64,000 bases of DNA from Novipirellula caenicola (GTDB lineage Bacteria > Planctomycetota > Planctomycetia > Pirellulales > Pirellulaceae). The translations under genes were made by a program, and so were the position numbers. This document shows, one piece after another, positions 34,953 to 44,167 of this stretch; within the stretch, counting starts at the first letter, position 1; every line of letters starts with the position of its first letter. The notes beneath the pieces are model-generated. The model searched no databases, was not told the DNA's origin, and was given only the letters and a program-made list of their open reading frames with translations. The stretch covers positions 186,001 to 250,000 of the forward strand of contig NZ_BAABRO010000006.1 of assembly GCF_039545035.1 (NCBI RefSeq). Direction: 5' to 3'.

Positions 34953-35753
34953 TCAACTCAGATCAAACAGGAGCACATCACTCGATTGGTTCGCCGTGAC
35001 GTGAAGCGATGTCGCTCGGCTCGACGCCACCGCGTCGCCCGCTGCGAGTGTGGTCCCATTGACGGTCACCTCGCCCGTGGCGACTTGTAACCATGCATGT
35101 CGATTTCGCTCAAGCGTGTAGTCGAGGCTTTCGTTCGCCAGCAATTTGCTGGCGAAGATTTTGGCGTCTTGATAAATCCCCACTGCCGCGTGCGAACCGT
35201 CGGGCCCGGCGATCAAATTCCACTGGTTCGTTTTCTGGTCGTCGGTCACCTTGTTCTCGCTATACCGCGGCTGCACGCCACGCATCGCAGGTTGGATCCA
35301 GATTTGCAGAAAGTGATTCGCCTCGGTGGGCGACGGATTGTACTCGCTGTGGGTGATTCCCGTACCAGCGGACATCATTTGAATGTCATCCGGCGTGATG
35401 ATGGCTCCTTTGCCCGTACTGTCTTTGTGCTGTAACGATCCATCGAGCACATAGGAAATGATTTCCATGTCACGGTGCGGGTGCGTTGGGAACCCTCGCC
35501 CCGCCGCGATTTTGTCATCGTTGATGACGCGCAGACTGCGAAATCCCATGTGTCGTTGATCGTAGTAGCCACCGAACGAGAACGAGTGGAAACTTTTTAG
35601 CCAACCCAAATCGGTGTGCCCTCGCTCGGCCGCTTGGCGGACCAACCAATCGCTGCTCGTGGGTTCATCGGCCAGCGTCACCGCAGGTTTTGCGGCGATC
35701 TGAATCAGCCCTGCTGCCGTCATCGAAAGCATGTTTCGTCGGGACGCGTTCAT
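34953..35753 (-). CDS. Pirin-family (quercetinase-like) bicupin
   Basis: The 266 residues include a leader with twin Arg and a hydrophobic stretch (MNASRRNMLSMTAAGLIQIAA), unusual for the mostly cytosolic pirins and suggestive of export. The N-terminal cupin has the metal-binding set FPTHPHRDMEIISYVLDGSLQHKDS and a second His in GTGITHSEYN; the C-terminal cupin is short and carries HAWLQVATGEVTVNG. Pirins of this class (YhaK/YhhW) oxidise quercetin-like phenols. It heads the pirin-azoR-doxX part of the operon, with an AAAGGA ribosome site. Confidence 0.88.
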   Translation of the reverse strand: MNASRRNMLSMTAAGLIQIAAKPAVTLADEPTSSDWLVRQAAERGHTDLGWLKSFHSFSFGGYYDQRHMGFRSLRVINDDKIAAGRGFPTHPHRDMEIISYVLDGSLQHKDSTGKGAIITPDDIQMMSAGTGITHSEYNPSPTEANHFLQIWIQPAMRGVQPRYSENKVTDDQKTNQWNLIAGPDGSHAAVGIYQDAKIFASKLLANESLDYTLERNRHAWLQVATGEVTVNGTTLAAGDAVASSRATSLHVTANQSSDVLLFDLS

Positions 35754-35823
35754 CGTATTTCCTTTGTATCGCGGGGGAGGAGGGCTTAGGTCTGAGATGG
35801 AATACCGCCGCGACGCGAAAGCC

Positions 35824-35833
35824 TTACATGTAA
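35824..35833. promoter_or_regulatory. Palindrome, candidate MarR operator
   Basis: TTACATGTAA is a perfect 10-bp palindrome in the 108-bp gap between the marR stop and the pirin start. A similar TTACATGT occurs near 36629, upstream of marR. This is the arrangement of a small-palindrome operator for the MarR protein. Confidence 0.4.
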
Positions 35834-35861
35834 ACTATTGGTTTTTAGTAAAAAATTTTTC

Positions 35862-36335
35862 TTAGTCTGGGATTCCTTGCCGCGCCCTGGCCAGCGTCGT
35901 GATCAGCGATTTCAATTCGGCAGCAGGAACATGGCCCAGTAGGGTGCGATGTAACTGCTCGATCGGGGTGTCGATTTTTCGCAGCAATGATTTTCCTGCC
36001 GTGGTGAGATGGACCAGGAAAACGCGGCGATCTTCGCTTGATTGTTCCTTGGCGACCAGTTGACGGTCGACCAATTGATCGACCACCCGCGTGATCGCCG
36101 GCGCGACCTGGATCATTCGCTCGGCGATCTCTAGGCAGGGCATCGGTTTGGCTTCGCCTCGCATGATCCGCATCGCGTTGTATTGCGACGGTGTCAGCGC
36201 GTATTGGCGAAGCAGTCTCGCTAAGCGATTTTCCAGCAAATCGCTGGTCCGCATTACACTCAGCATCGCTTCTTGTTCGACCGATTCAAACGGCTTTTTC
36301 TTTTTCAGTTCGCGACTTAGGTTGCGAGTAGCCAA
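35862..36335 (-). CDS. MarR-family transcriptional regulator
   Basis: This 157-residue winged-helix dimer protein has an N-terminal helix (FESVEQEAMLSVMRTSDLLENRLARLLRQYALTPSQYNAMRIM), a central helix-turn-helix (PCLEIAERMIQVAPAITRVVDQLVDRQLVAKEQS), and the wing DRRVFLVHLTTAGKSLL. The start is a TTG, preceded by GAGG nine nt upstream; the next in-frame ATG falls inside the first helix, so the TTG is preferred. MarR proteins sense phenols and quinones. Gene order marR-pirin-azoR-doxX on one strand makes it the probable repressor of the operon. Confidence 0.88.
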   Translation of the reverse strand: MATRNLSRELKKKKPFESVEQEAMLSVMRTSDLLENRLARLLRQYALTPSQYNAMRIMRGEAKPMPCLEIAERMIQVAPAITRVVDQLVDRQLVAKEQSSEDRRVFLVHLTTAGKSLLRKIDTPIEQLHRTLLGHVPAAELKSLITTLARARQGIPD

Positions 36336-36449
36336 AGCGGATTACCTCATCGGATGCGGGATATGCCAAGGCTCTGTCTGAACACCGTAGCGGAAGTCGT
36401 CAAGACTTTCGGCAGCATGGCATCCCCCCTTGGGAAATCGAAATTCTTC

Positions 36450-36568
36450 ACGGCTTGTTGATTTAGTCGTACGATGGACTTCCTAGTCCGTCGAATCCAC
36501 CATTGACGGACTAGGAAGTCCATCCTACGACCCTTGCCGCAGGAAACTTCAATAAATCAACAAGCCGT
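36450..36568. repeat. Nested inverted-repeat element (119 bp)
   Basis: The outer arms 36450-36465 and 36553-36568 are exact 16-bp reverse complements (ACGGCTTGTTGATTTA and its complement). Inside lie second arms of 27 bp with one mismatch (36466-36492 and 36505-36531) around a 12-nt loop. The outer left arm recurs exactly at 40027-40042. The element sits in the 400-bp non-coding gap between marR (minus) and the TPR-like gene (minus) and resembles a small non-autonomous mobile element. Confidence 0.8.
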
Positions 36569-36735
36569 TCACGAATTCCGCTACCAAGTTTCCGCCTCTG
36601 ATGCGTTCTCAAACAGTGCCTCGAACTTTACATGTCATCTATTTAAGTAGCAAGTCCGCCGAGCGATATCGCATTTATGGAAGTGCAGGCAGAGCGTCCG
36701 GCACGGGCGAATGTGGTTTGAGCCAGCACCGCGAT

Positions 36736-38073
36736 TTATCGTCGCTGGAAATTCCACTGCAGCGGTGCGTTGGTTTTGATGGTTTTGGCGATCGATTCCG
36801 CAAACGCCTTTTGTTCGTCGTGAGCGAGCCAAACCGATTTGTCGGCATACAGCGCCGCGAAATTGGGTTCGTCCGAGACACTCGAGGCGATCGCCAGCAA
36901 AAGCTGCGAGTACCAGTCGGCATCCTTGCTGAATTCGCTCACCAGCATCGCTTGTTCTTTGGCTTTGAATGCGAGACGTGGAATGTCCGAAGCGCGTAGG
37001 GAGTAGATTACGGCCAGCAGACGCCGCGCGTCCAATTCCAACTCGGGCGTTTTCAGTAAACCCGACAATTCGCTTTCCGCGGTGCTCAAGTCCTCCGCAG
37101 CCGCAAGTTGGCGTGCCCGCAGAAAACGGATGTAAGGGTTTGCTCGATCCGCCTTGTAGGCCGTCAACATGTCCATCTTGGCTTTTCGAGTTTCGCCGAG
37201 CGACGTGTAGACAGTACTGCGGGCAGCGATTGCAAGAAAATGCAGCGGCGTGTTGGCTTGGATGACGAAGTTTAGCTTTTCCAATGCCTCGTCGTGATAG
37301 CCGATTCGTTCTTGTAGCAGTGCCTCGGCGATGATCGCTGGATAGTCATCGATCGCATCGGTTTGAAACGTCGATAGCAAGGACTCACACTCGCTGCGAG
37401 TCCAGATGCGACTGGGGTCGGTGAATCGCCAATAGCGTTCGAAAAACTGAGGCCCTTGTTGTCGCCACTGGATGACGTCTTGTTGCCACTTTGCACCGTC
37501 CTGGAAAGCCTTCAGTCGACGCTGAATGACGAGCCGAGACGCGGCGTCAAGTTGAGAGAGGGCGGCTGCGGAAGCGATTTGGTCATTCTGCGTTAGTTGC
37601 AGATTCAGCAGGATAAGCCGATCGTTTGGCGACGCTTGGTCGGTTAAGTTAGTACGTCGGCCTACAATGCGGCGATTCCGAATATCAAAAAGGGGAATGT
37701 CGCTCGCCTCGAGTTCTGCGAGCCTCTGGTCCTCCTCGATTTGCAACAACTGCCAACTGATTTGCTTCTTCAACGCCTCTTCGCGGACCGATTCGAAATC
37801 GCGTTCCGTTTCTCTAAGCGTGGATTGAATTCGCTGTAATTCCTGAGCGAGCAGCGGTTTGCGCTGCTGGTGCTGATGAAACTCGCGATGGATCCCTTGC
37901 AATGCAGCAATTTTCCCGTCTTTCTGCATTGGTGGTTGGGAATGGCTAGGATTGGGGTGGATAAAACCGCAAAGGACCAGCACCACAACGAGTTCGATTC
38001 GGAAGCGAACGGGAATTCGATTGCCTCCTCGGGTGCAGACCCTTATGATTGGGAAAAGGTCGGTCTTTGCCAT
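36736..38073 (-). CDS. Exported TPR-like hypothetical protein
   Basis: I take the ATG at 38073 (MAKTDLFPIIRVC) behind a GGGAG ribosome site; 445 residues. Residues 25-50 (FRIELVVVLVLCGFIHPNPSHSQ) form a signal peptide or anchor after a basic N-terminus. The remainder is helical: a coiled-coil stretch (about 60-120, LLAQELQRIQSTLRETERDFESVREEAL) and then TPR-like pairs such as EALEKLNFVIQANTPLHFLAIAARSTVYTSLGETRKAKMDML. No enzyme motif is seen. It is divergent from the HINT-protein gene, sharing a 46-bp promoter region with it. Confidence 0.75.
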   Translation of the reverse strand: MAKTDLFPIIRVCTRGGNRIPVRFRIELVVVLVLCGFIHPNPSHSQPPMQKDGKIAALQGIHREFHQHQQRKPLLAQELQRIQSTLRETERDFESVREEALKKQISWQLLQIEEDQRLAELEASDIPLFDIRNRRIVGRRTNLTDQASPNDRLILLNLQLTQNDQIASAAALSQLDAASRLVIQRRLKAFQDGAKWQQDVIQWRQQGPQFFERYWRFTDPSRIWTRSECESLLSTFQTDAIDDYPAIIAEALLQERIGYHDEALEKLNFVIQANTPLHFLAIAARSTVYTSLGETRKAKMDMLTAYKADRANPYIRFLRARQLAAAEDLSTAESELSGLLKTPELELDARRLLAVIYSLRASDIPRLAFKAKEQAMLVSEFSKDADWYSQLLLAIASSVSDEPNFAALYADKSVWLAHDEQKAFAESIAKTIKTNAPLQWNFQRR

Positions 38074-38119
38074 CACTAGGCTCCCCTCGTCACTTTCATC
38101 GAAATAGAGGCATCCAACT

Positions 38120-40003
38120 ATGGTTACGGTAACGATGCGCTGCGCAAGCGTCAAACAATTCGCGTGGCGTCTTGGATTGCTGCTTGGCGGCGTTTTGCTT
38201 AGCGGTTCTGCCGGAGCAGCCGAACTCGAAACTTCGAGCGATCCGGTGCGGGCGGCTTTGGAAGCCGAAGCCAAGGGGCAATTAACGGACCGAACGGCGT
38301 TGATGGAATTGTCGCAGAACCCCGATGCAGCCCGCTGGCACGCAGGGCAGGTCTTTGTCGATGGTCAGTGGGTGGGGCTTGATCAGCTAAATGCCGAGCG
38401 GTTAACGCTTCGCTTAAGGCAATACGTGCAACAACGAGGTGAAGGGGACCTTGATATCGAGGCTCATCGCCACCTAGCCCGCTGGGCGGAAACCAACCAA
38501 TTGGATGCTCAGGCGAGGGCACATTGGCAAGGTGTCGTGGCGCTGAACCCTGACGACCGAGCGGCAAGGGCAAAGTTGGGGCAGCAACTCGTCAACGGTC
38601 AATGGTTATCGAAAGACGAAATTCGTGAGGCAAAACGGCAATCAAAGGAATTGGCAAAGCAAGCCAAAACTTGGTTGCCTAAAGTGAAACAGTGGGTAGC
38701 TGCGATTTCTGGCTCGGATGCAAAGGGGAAATTGAAAACGCTTGAAGAGTTGCGGCAACTCGAGGATCCCTCGGCGGTGTATGCATTAAAGCTGGCGGCA
38801 CTGCAGCTTCCCGACGACTTGGCATTTCCGTTTGTCGAAGCGATCAAAAATGGACGTAGCCGGCAAGCATGTAATGCCTTGACGGAAATCGCGGTCAAGG
38901 ATCCGGCGTCAAAAAGCGGCCAGGCGGCGATTGCAGGACTGAAAGAATATCGGATGGCGTTTTATGTTCCGAGCCTGCTCGAGTCGCTTTCGGGAGATAT
39001 TGTGCTTCGGCATCAAACCTTCACTCGTCCCAATGGCGAGGAAGTACTAAGGATTGTGAAATCTCGCGAGCTTCAGGATGTCGAGCAAGTTGCCATTGTT
39101 GACAATGTGGTTCAAGCAAATACGCGAGTGGTCATCACCGACCAACTCTCTCAAGCCAACGCGTTGCGAACCAACGCTCGGATCTCGATTGTTGATTTGA
39201 ATGTCGGGAAAAACGCGGTCGCCAGCCAAGCTTTGCAACGAGATATCCAGCGGCAATCCGATCAGGCGCGTAGGGAGACGGCTGAACAGAATCGGGAAAA
39301 GGCACGCAATGAATCGCGGGTTTACGAGGTGCTGCAAGCGGTTTCAGGTGAGGGAATGGAACGAAACGCTGTGGCTTGGTGGGATTGGTGGGATCGCTAC
39401 AACGAGGCAATGGATTACGGCGCGGAGAACAAGCGGTATGACGTCAAGTACGACCAAGATCGCAGGAATACAGTTTACACGATGCAGTTCTCGCAGTTGG
39501 TGGCGTTGCGAACTTGCGAATGTCTGATCGCGGGGACTCAGGTGCAAACCGAATGCGGTCCGAAGTCGGTGGAGTCGATTCGCACGGGCGATTTGGTGCT
39601 GTCGCAAGATGTGGAGACCGGCGAGTTGGCGTTGAAACCCGTGCTGCAAACGACGAAGCGGCCTCCAGCGAAAACCATGCGTTTTGCAACCGCGGGCGGC
39701 GAGATCCAATCGACACTTGGCCACTATTGGTGGGTCGCCGGCCAAGGGTGGCTGCGGACCAAGGAACTCGAAGTGGGGATGATTTTGCGTCATGCCACCG
39801 GCACCAGCAAGATCGAGTCGATTGAGCTGGTAGACGAACCGGTCGAGACGTTCAACTTGATCGTCGCAGACAACCATACGTACTTTGTCGGACCCGAGCG
39901 TGTTCTGTCGAACGATGCAACGGACCTCAGGCCTACGCTGAAAGTGGTGCCTGGATTGCCTGTCTCTTCGCTTGCTTCGGCGACGCGAGAATCGTCACCG
40001 TGA
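38120..40003 (+). CDS. Exported protein with C-terminal HINT (Hedgehog/intein) domain
   Basis: The 627 residues start with a signal peptide (LGLLLGGVLLSGSAGAAEL) behind a GAGG site nine nt upstream. Residues 40-450 are helical with TPR/HEAT-like pairs. The HINT domain starts near residue 466: CECLIAGTQVQTECGPKSVESIRTGDLVLS (block A, Cys468), STLGHYWWVAGQGW (block B, TxxH with His535), VETFNLIVADNHTYFVG (block F), and VLSND (block G, Asn598). The usual His before the terminal Asn is Ser here. A 29-residue tail follows. HINT domains cleave or splice the chain next to the Cys; the exact reaction here is uncertain. Confidence 0.85.
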   Translation: MVTVTMRCASVKQFAWRLGLLLGGVLLSGSAGAAELETSSDPVRAALEAEAKGQLTDRTALMELSQNPDAARWHAGQVFVDGQWVGLDQLNAERLTLRLRQYVQQRGEGDLDIEAHRHLARWAETNQLDAQARAHWQGVVALNPDDRAARAKLGQQLVNGQWLSKDEIREAKRQSKELAKQAKTWLPKVKQWVAAISGSDAKGKLKTLEELRQLEDPSAVYALKLAALQLPDDLAFPFVEAIKNGRSRQACNALTEIAVKDPASKSGQAAIAGLKEYRMAFYVPSLLESLSGDIVLRHQTFTRPNGEEVLRIVKSRELQDVEQVAIVDNVVQANTRVVITDQLSQANALRTNARISIVDLNVGKNAVASQALQRDIQRQSDQARRETAEQNREKARNESRVYEVLQAVSGEGMERNAVAWWDWWDRYNEAMDYGAENKRYDVKYDQDRRNTVYTMQFSQLVALRTCECLIAGTQVQTECGPKSVESIRTGDLVLSQDVETGELALKPVLQTTKRPPAKTMRFATAGGEIQSTLGHYWWVAGQGWLRTKELEVGMILRHATGTSKIESIELVDEPVETFNLIVADNHTYFVGPERVLSNDATDLRPTLKVVPGLPVSSLASATRESSP

Positions 40004-40026
40004 TTATTGGGTAGCAGCACTCGCCA

Positions 40027-40140
40027 ACGGCTTGTTGATTTATTGAGCTGCGACGCGTCAGCGGCCGGGTACCACGCAGTACCCGGTGCTGGTCCACGGC
40101 TCACGGTTGCGATTTGGACTTGGATTAAATCAACACGCTT
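40027..40140. repeat. Second copy of the nested inverted-repeat element (degenerate)
   Basis: ACGGCTTGTTGATTTA at 40027-40042 is identical to the left arm at 36450-36465. A partial right arm (TAAATCAACA near 40127-40136) and an inner palindrome, CCGGGTAC (40065-40072) with GTACCCGG (40079-40086), lie between. It lies between the convergent HINT and toroid genes and may end transcription. Confidence 0.6.
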
Positions 40141-40196
40141 CCAAGAGTTGCGGTCGGTGACACCAGAGAGCGCCAGCCGTCACACGTGACGTTTCG

Positions 40197-41846
40197 CTAC
40201 TCGTTATCGACTTCTGCCGCCGCGGGAGCTTGTCCTGCATACAGCGGCATGTGCCGGTAATAAACCTCAAGCGAGTAAAGTGAGAAGCAAGTCGTGTAGA
40301 GACGCCCCCCGAAGGCTCCCCACGCATCGGTCAGCGGAGACCAGCTGCCTCGTTCGCCACCGTTTTTCTCCTGCATCGCCGGCAATTCGACTCGCATTTT
40401 CTCGTTCCATTCCTCCCACAGCGGACCGCCGTAGTGGTGCAGTGCTTGCGTGGCGTAGTACCAGTAATAAACGTCCATGTCACGACGATCGATGGGATCT
40501 CGGGCGACAAACCCACCGAGCCCATGCGACATCTCCGGCCGATTTCGCTGCCATCCCAAGTATTGGCGAATCAACAATCCCTCAGCCGTCATCGAACGTG
40601 TCGCCACTTCGCCCACTTGGTACCCATACCCTTGGTCATAGCCTCCTCCGCCAACGGTATCCAAGTACTTTTCGATGTTCATGAACACGTAGCGATCCAC
40701 ATCCAAACCGGCGGCTTCGCCACTTTTGAGCCCCATCAAGAACCATCCGGTCACTGACGTGTCGGAATCAAATTTGGGTTGGTAACGCCATCCACCTTGA
40801 GGCGATTGGGCATCCACGCCGAAATCGCATGCTAATTGTGCATACGGTCTTAACCAGTAGTCATGCGTCATGCCATAAAGTTCACACAACGCGATCGTGG
40901 CTAGTCCTTGGGCATACATTTTCTCGTGCGGGTTCGCTCGTTCGGCCATGAAGCCGACTCGGTTTTGTTGCTTGACAAGCCACTGGGCCGCTTTCAGCAT
41001 TTGCCGCTCGTATTTTCCGCTACGGTGAGTGTTGCCGGCGCCCATCAAGGCAATCATCGCCATCGCCGTGGCTGCGGTTTCGTTCTCCATCAAACTGCCG
41101 TCACGGTAGGGGCCTCGCAAGCTCCAGCTGCCGTCGGTTCGTTGTTGACGTATCAGCCATGCCAATCCAAGGGCCACGGCATCCTCGGTCACTTGGGTGC
41201 CTCCGTATTTGGCCAAAAGCACCTTTTTCATTTCTCCCGTGCGGCCACGGAACATCGACACCGCTTGACTTGCGTTTGGAACATTGCCAATCGCCGCGCC
41301 GGAGGTCTTTGGAAGTTGGGCAAAGGGATTGACCGCTGGCAATTCAGAATCAAATGGCAACGGCTGAGTAACCGCGATCTCATGAAACAGCGGTGCCACA
41401 TCGACCTGTGTTTCGAAGCCGACGTTGCTGTCCGATGCAACCAAAGCATCGTCGAGTTGCGGCATGGGGGCGATCGAAAACTCGACAAATTCCGGCTTCG
41501 ACTGTGCCGACGCCGGCGTGATTGTCAACATGATTCCTTGGACCGTCTCAGGCGAAATCGTGATGAACGCCAAGATCAGCAGCAGGACGAGGTGAAAGAT
41601 CGTGCTCAGTAACCAGGCGGGCGCGTTGACGACGCGATCCTTGATTTGCTGAAACGAATAAGGGGTGACGCTTACCGCTGACGTCTGATTGCCGTCGCAA
41701 GTGAGCGGTGGTTTCGCATTCTGAAACCAAAAACGCGAGCGGTTGACATTCGCTTCGGCAGGCTCGTCACGCCATCGTGGGGGGGACTTCCTGACACGAG
41801 TGGTGGCGGGAAACGGCAGCAAGATGAAATTTGACGAGGTGGGCAT
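40197..41846 (-). CDS. Membrane-anchored alpha/alpha-toroid (prenyltransferase/squalene-oxidase repeat) protein
   Basis: With the ATG at 41846 the protein has 549 residues; a TTG start 21 nt upstream is possible. Residues 70-110 (APAWLLSTIFHLVLLLILAFITI) are a single membrane span, preceded by about 70 polar residues. Residues 195-530 form toroid repeats: LAWLIRQQRTDGSWSLRGPY, AAQWLVKQQNRVGFMAE and FGVDAQSPQGGWRYQPK. The DxDD of squalene-hopene cyclase is not seen. Proteins of this architecture are common in planctomycetes and have unproven roles; binding or scaffolding on the outer face of the membrane is a guess. Confidence 0.82.
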   Translation of the reverse strand: MPTSSNFILLPFPATTRVRKSPPRWRDEPAEANVNRSRFWFQNAKPPLTCDGNQTSAVSVTPYSFQQIKDRVVNAPAWLLSTIFHLVLLLILAFITISPETVQGIMLTITPASAQSKPEFVEFSIAPMPQLDDALVASDSNVGFETQVDVAPLFHEIAVTQPLPFDSELPAVNPFAQLPKTSGAAIGNVPNASQAVSMFRGRTGEMKKVLLAKYGGTQVTEDAVALGLAWLIRQQRTDGSWSLRGPYRDGSLMENETAATAMAMIALMGAGNTHRSGKYERQMLKAAQWLVKQQNRVGFMAERANPHEKMYAQGLATIALCELYGMTHDYWLRPYAQLACDFGVDAQSPQGGWRYQPKFDSDTSVTGWFLMGLKSGEAAGLDVDRYVFMNIEKYLDTVGGGGYDQGYGYQVGEVATRSMTAEGLLIRQYLGWQRNRPEMSHGLGGFVARDPIDRRDMDVYYWYYATQALHHYGGPLWEEWNEKMRVELPAMQEKNGGERGSWSPLTDAWGAFGGRLYTTCFSLYSLEVYYRHMPLYAGQAPAAAEVDNE

Positions 41847-42253
41847 TAAATCGGCTCTCGTTGACAACGTCTATTAATGGCCTAGCAATCAGCCCTTGTT
41901 ATCAAGGACGATTTGCAATCACGACCGTCACGGTTGTGGCAAAGTGCCGGTGATGTTGCTCACTTATCGTATCACGATCTCTGCTCAATGGGTTTGAAAA
42001 AAGCTGCAACGTTAGCCGCGGTTCAGCGGAGCTCGTCAAACGTTTCGAGAGCATCTCGCCACGGAGAAAATGCGTTTCGTGGCTACGCTTGCCAGAGCGT
42101 GGACAAGCGTGGATCGTAGCCGCGCAAATGTGATTCACGACCTTCTGGCGAAGGCAGCTGCCTGAAAAATCCTTCGCCGCGTTGACCAAAACGGCTGACG
42201 AAGTCAACCGTCTCACGAAGTGGGGCAGCGGGCAGAACAGCAGACTGCCGGGT
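41847..42253. other. Intergenic region (407 bp) with a palindrome pair
   Basis: It lies between the autotransporter and the toroid protein, both on the minus strand. It contains the left copy of the TGGC-loop repeat at 42081-42154. A 156-codon open frame crossing it overlaps the autotransporter and is not protein-like. Confidence 0.4.
42081..42154. repeat. Palindrome-pair repeat, left copy
   Basis: It consists of the hairpin CGCTTGCCAGAGCG within 42081-42104 and the hairpin CCTTCTGGCGAAGG at 42141-42154, separated by about 36 nt. An inverted relative lies at 44434-44504, on the other side of the autotransporter gene. Confidence 0.6.
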
Positions 42254-44167
42254 CTAGAAGATCCAGCGAGTTCCGGCCAATAGCGAGTTGAACGAAGAAT
42301 CGCTGTTGGCTTGCCCTTGATAGGCCACCGTGAATTGGCCGCCCAGCAGAACGCCCATGTCGACCTGGGCACGCAAGATCACCCAGTCATCGCCTGCCAT
42401 GACGCCTCGGTCTTCGAGCGACCCCGTCGCGGTGCCGCCGTTGGCGACTTGCGATACAAACGTCTCGGATTCGTCCAGATATTCGTGCATCCATCCGAAT
42501 CGTAGACGAGTAGTGGCGATCCCAAGTGGCGTCGGTGCGGATTGGTTGAGCGACATTCCCAGTACGCTGCGAAGCGATTCGCCTGAGCCGCCATCGTTGG
42601 TCAGGGCGAAATCGTCATCGCCGGTTTCACGGATCGCGTCGAGTTCGACACGTGTCGAATGCAGCGCGAGGTAAGGACTCCAAAGTGTCGCGGCGTGTGA
42701 GAACAGTGTGCCAATTTCGAAGTAACCGAATTGCGACGAGCCATCAAACCGGCTTTCGGCAAAGTCGGATCCGTCTAGGGCGCTCAGTGAGCGACGAACT
42801 TCGTAATCCTGGGTACCAGCACCGCCGGCTGCGACGAGGTAAATGTGTTGGGCAAGATACTCAACCGAGCCTCCCATGCGATACGAATCGATGTCTGCAT
42901 GTTGGTCGACTCCGCGGGTCTCTAGGTCACCCCAAGCCAAGTGTGCAAACGTATGAACAGCCAACCCATTGGGACTGGCCACACCGCCACCCAATTCGAG
43001 TCCGCCGACTTGGTGCCGATATCCCGGGGTCTGCAGGTCGTCCTGGTCGACTTCGCCAGTGATTCCATAGCCGCGCACCCAAGGGGTGATCTGGCATTGG
43101 CTGCGGTCCAAATCGGTTTGCAAGACGACACGATCGCGAACCGATTCAAGATTGTTTTGGATGTGGTTGATCTCTGCGCCGATCAGCGATGGGTAAATCG
43201 ACCCCGACAATTGGTTCACCGCCATCGCGACTTGGTCGGCTGAACCGTTTCGCAGCGTGGTTACGGCGGTCGGAGTGGGGCTGACGGTCCGCAGATCGTC
43301 GAGTAAGACCGCAGCAGAGGTTTGGTTGCTTCCCGAGACCACGGTCGTGAACGAGGTGTTGTTGTCTTGGACGATAAAGCCAAATTGGTCTCGTGATGCG
43401 GAGGCGGTCATCGCCGCTTCAAGAAAAGGACGGTTCGGCAGCGCGTATACCTCGGCTTCGTTTGTGAACGTTCCGGTCACAGGGCTGCCCGATCTCAGAA
43501 CGTTGAATGAGTCTCCAATCTTGTATTGGCTTCCAACGAAATTCGGTATCAAGCTAGCATTCGTGATTGTAGTCGTGCCGCTTATATCGATTAGGTCGGC
43601 TTCCTGCGTTGCGCCGATATCGGAGATGTCGACTTGGACCTTGGCGTTACTTGCGTCCAGGTTTCCGGTGACATTTAATGTTCCCAGACTACCTGCGGTT
43701 GAAGTTGCACCCGGCGCCAAGGTTCCGGCTGTCATCATGTTGCCGGTCACGGTTCCATTGCCAAACACCCTTGTATCCGAGGAGGTGCTGATATCAGTGT
43801 CGAGTGATGCAACGCCTCCGGTGTTGATGTTTAGCTGTGTCAGATCCACCAAACTGCCGGTAAAGGTTAGCGGGCCGTTCCCGTTTCGATCAATCGCCAC
43901 GGTGGTTCCCGTGGCAACACCAAAGGAAACATCTCCGGGGATGTTCGGCAAGTCGCTCAATAATTGAATTGTGCTCGATCCCGGGGTGCTGAAAACGATC
44001 CGGTCACCTGAAGATGCATTGGTGATCGCTTCGCGTAGCGAACCTGCACCAGAATCGGCATTGGTCGTCACGAAAATATCCGCTGCGTGAGCGGAGACGC
44101 CAAGCTGAGACGCCGCCAAGAATGCGAGTAACACGAAGCGTTTAGAGCGACAGGCAATTTTGGACAT
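42254..44167 (-). CDS. Autotransporter (type V secretion) protein
   Basis: I take the ATG at 44167 (MSKIACRSKRFVLLAFLAAS), giving 637 residues, because the signal peptide begins there. Residues 30-330 are a Gly/Thr/Ser-rich passenger with beta-helix-like strands (GNGTVTGNMMTAGTLAPGATSTAGSLGTLNVTG, DSGAGSLREAITNASSGDRIVF). A linker helix follows near 330-365, and then the C-terminal autotransporter beta-barrel (about 375-637) ending in aromatic WIF, the usual outer-membrane signature. The passenger is probably displayed on the surface. It is monocistronic and flanked by inverted copies of a palindrome repeat. Confidence 0.88.
   Translation of the reverse strand: MSKIACRSKRFVLLAFLAASQLGVSAHAADIFVTTNADSGAGSLREAITNASSGDRIVFSTPGSSTIQLLSDLPNIPGDVSFGVATGTTVAIDRNGNGPLTFTGSLVDLTQLNINTGGVASLDTDISTSSDTRVFGNGTVTGNMMTAGTLAPGATSTAGSLGTLNVTGNLDASNAKVQVDISDIGATQEADLIDISGTTTITNASLIPNFVGSQYKIGDSFNVLRSGSPVTGTFTNEAEVYALPNRPFLEAAMTASASRDQFGFIVQDNNTSFTTVVSGSNQTSAAVLLDDLRTVSPTPTAVTTLRNGSADQVAMAVNQLSGSIYPSLIGAEINHIQNNLESVRDRVVLQTDLDRSQCQITPWVRGYGITGEVDQDDLQTPGYRHQVGGLELGGGVASPNGLAVHTFAHLAWGDLETRGVDQHADIDSYRMGGSVEYLAQHIYLVAAGGAGTQDYEVRRSLSALDGSDFAESRFDGSSQFGYFEIGTLFSHAATLWSPYLALHSTRVELDAIRETGDDDFALTNDGGSGESLRSVLGMSLNQSAPTPLGIATTRLRFGWMHEYLDESETFVSQVANGGTATGSLEDRGVMAGDDWVILRAQVDMGVLLGGQFTVAYQGQANSDSSFNSLLAGTRWIF

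Noticed and set aside
35132-35154. Inverted repeat inside the pirin gene
   Set aside because: It lies within well-conserved coding sequence and can be explained by codon choice for Ser-Lys-Leu-Leu-Ala-Asn.
41902-42372. A 156-codon minus-strand frame between the toroid and autotransporter genes
   Set aside because: It overlaps the autotransporter in another frame, crosses a palindrome repeat and is Arg/Ser-rich without any domain pattern.
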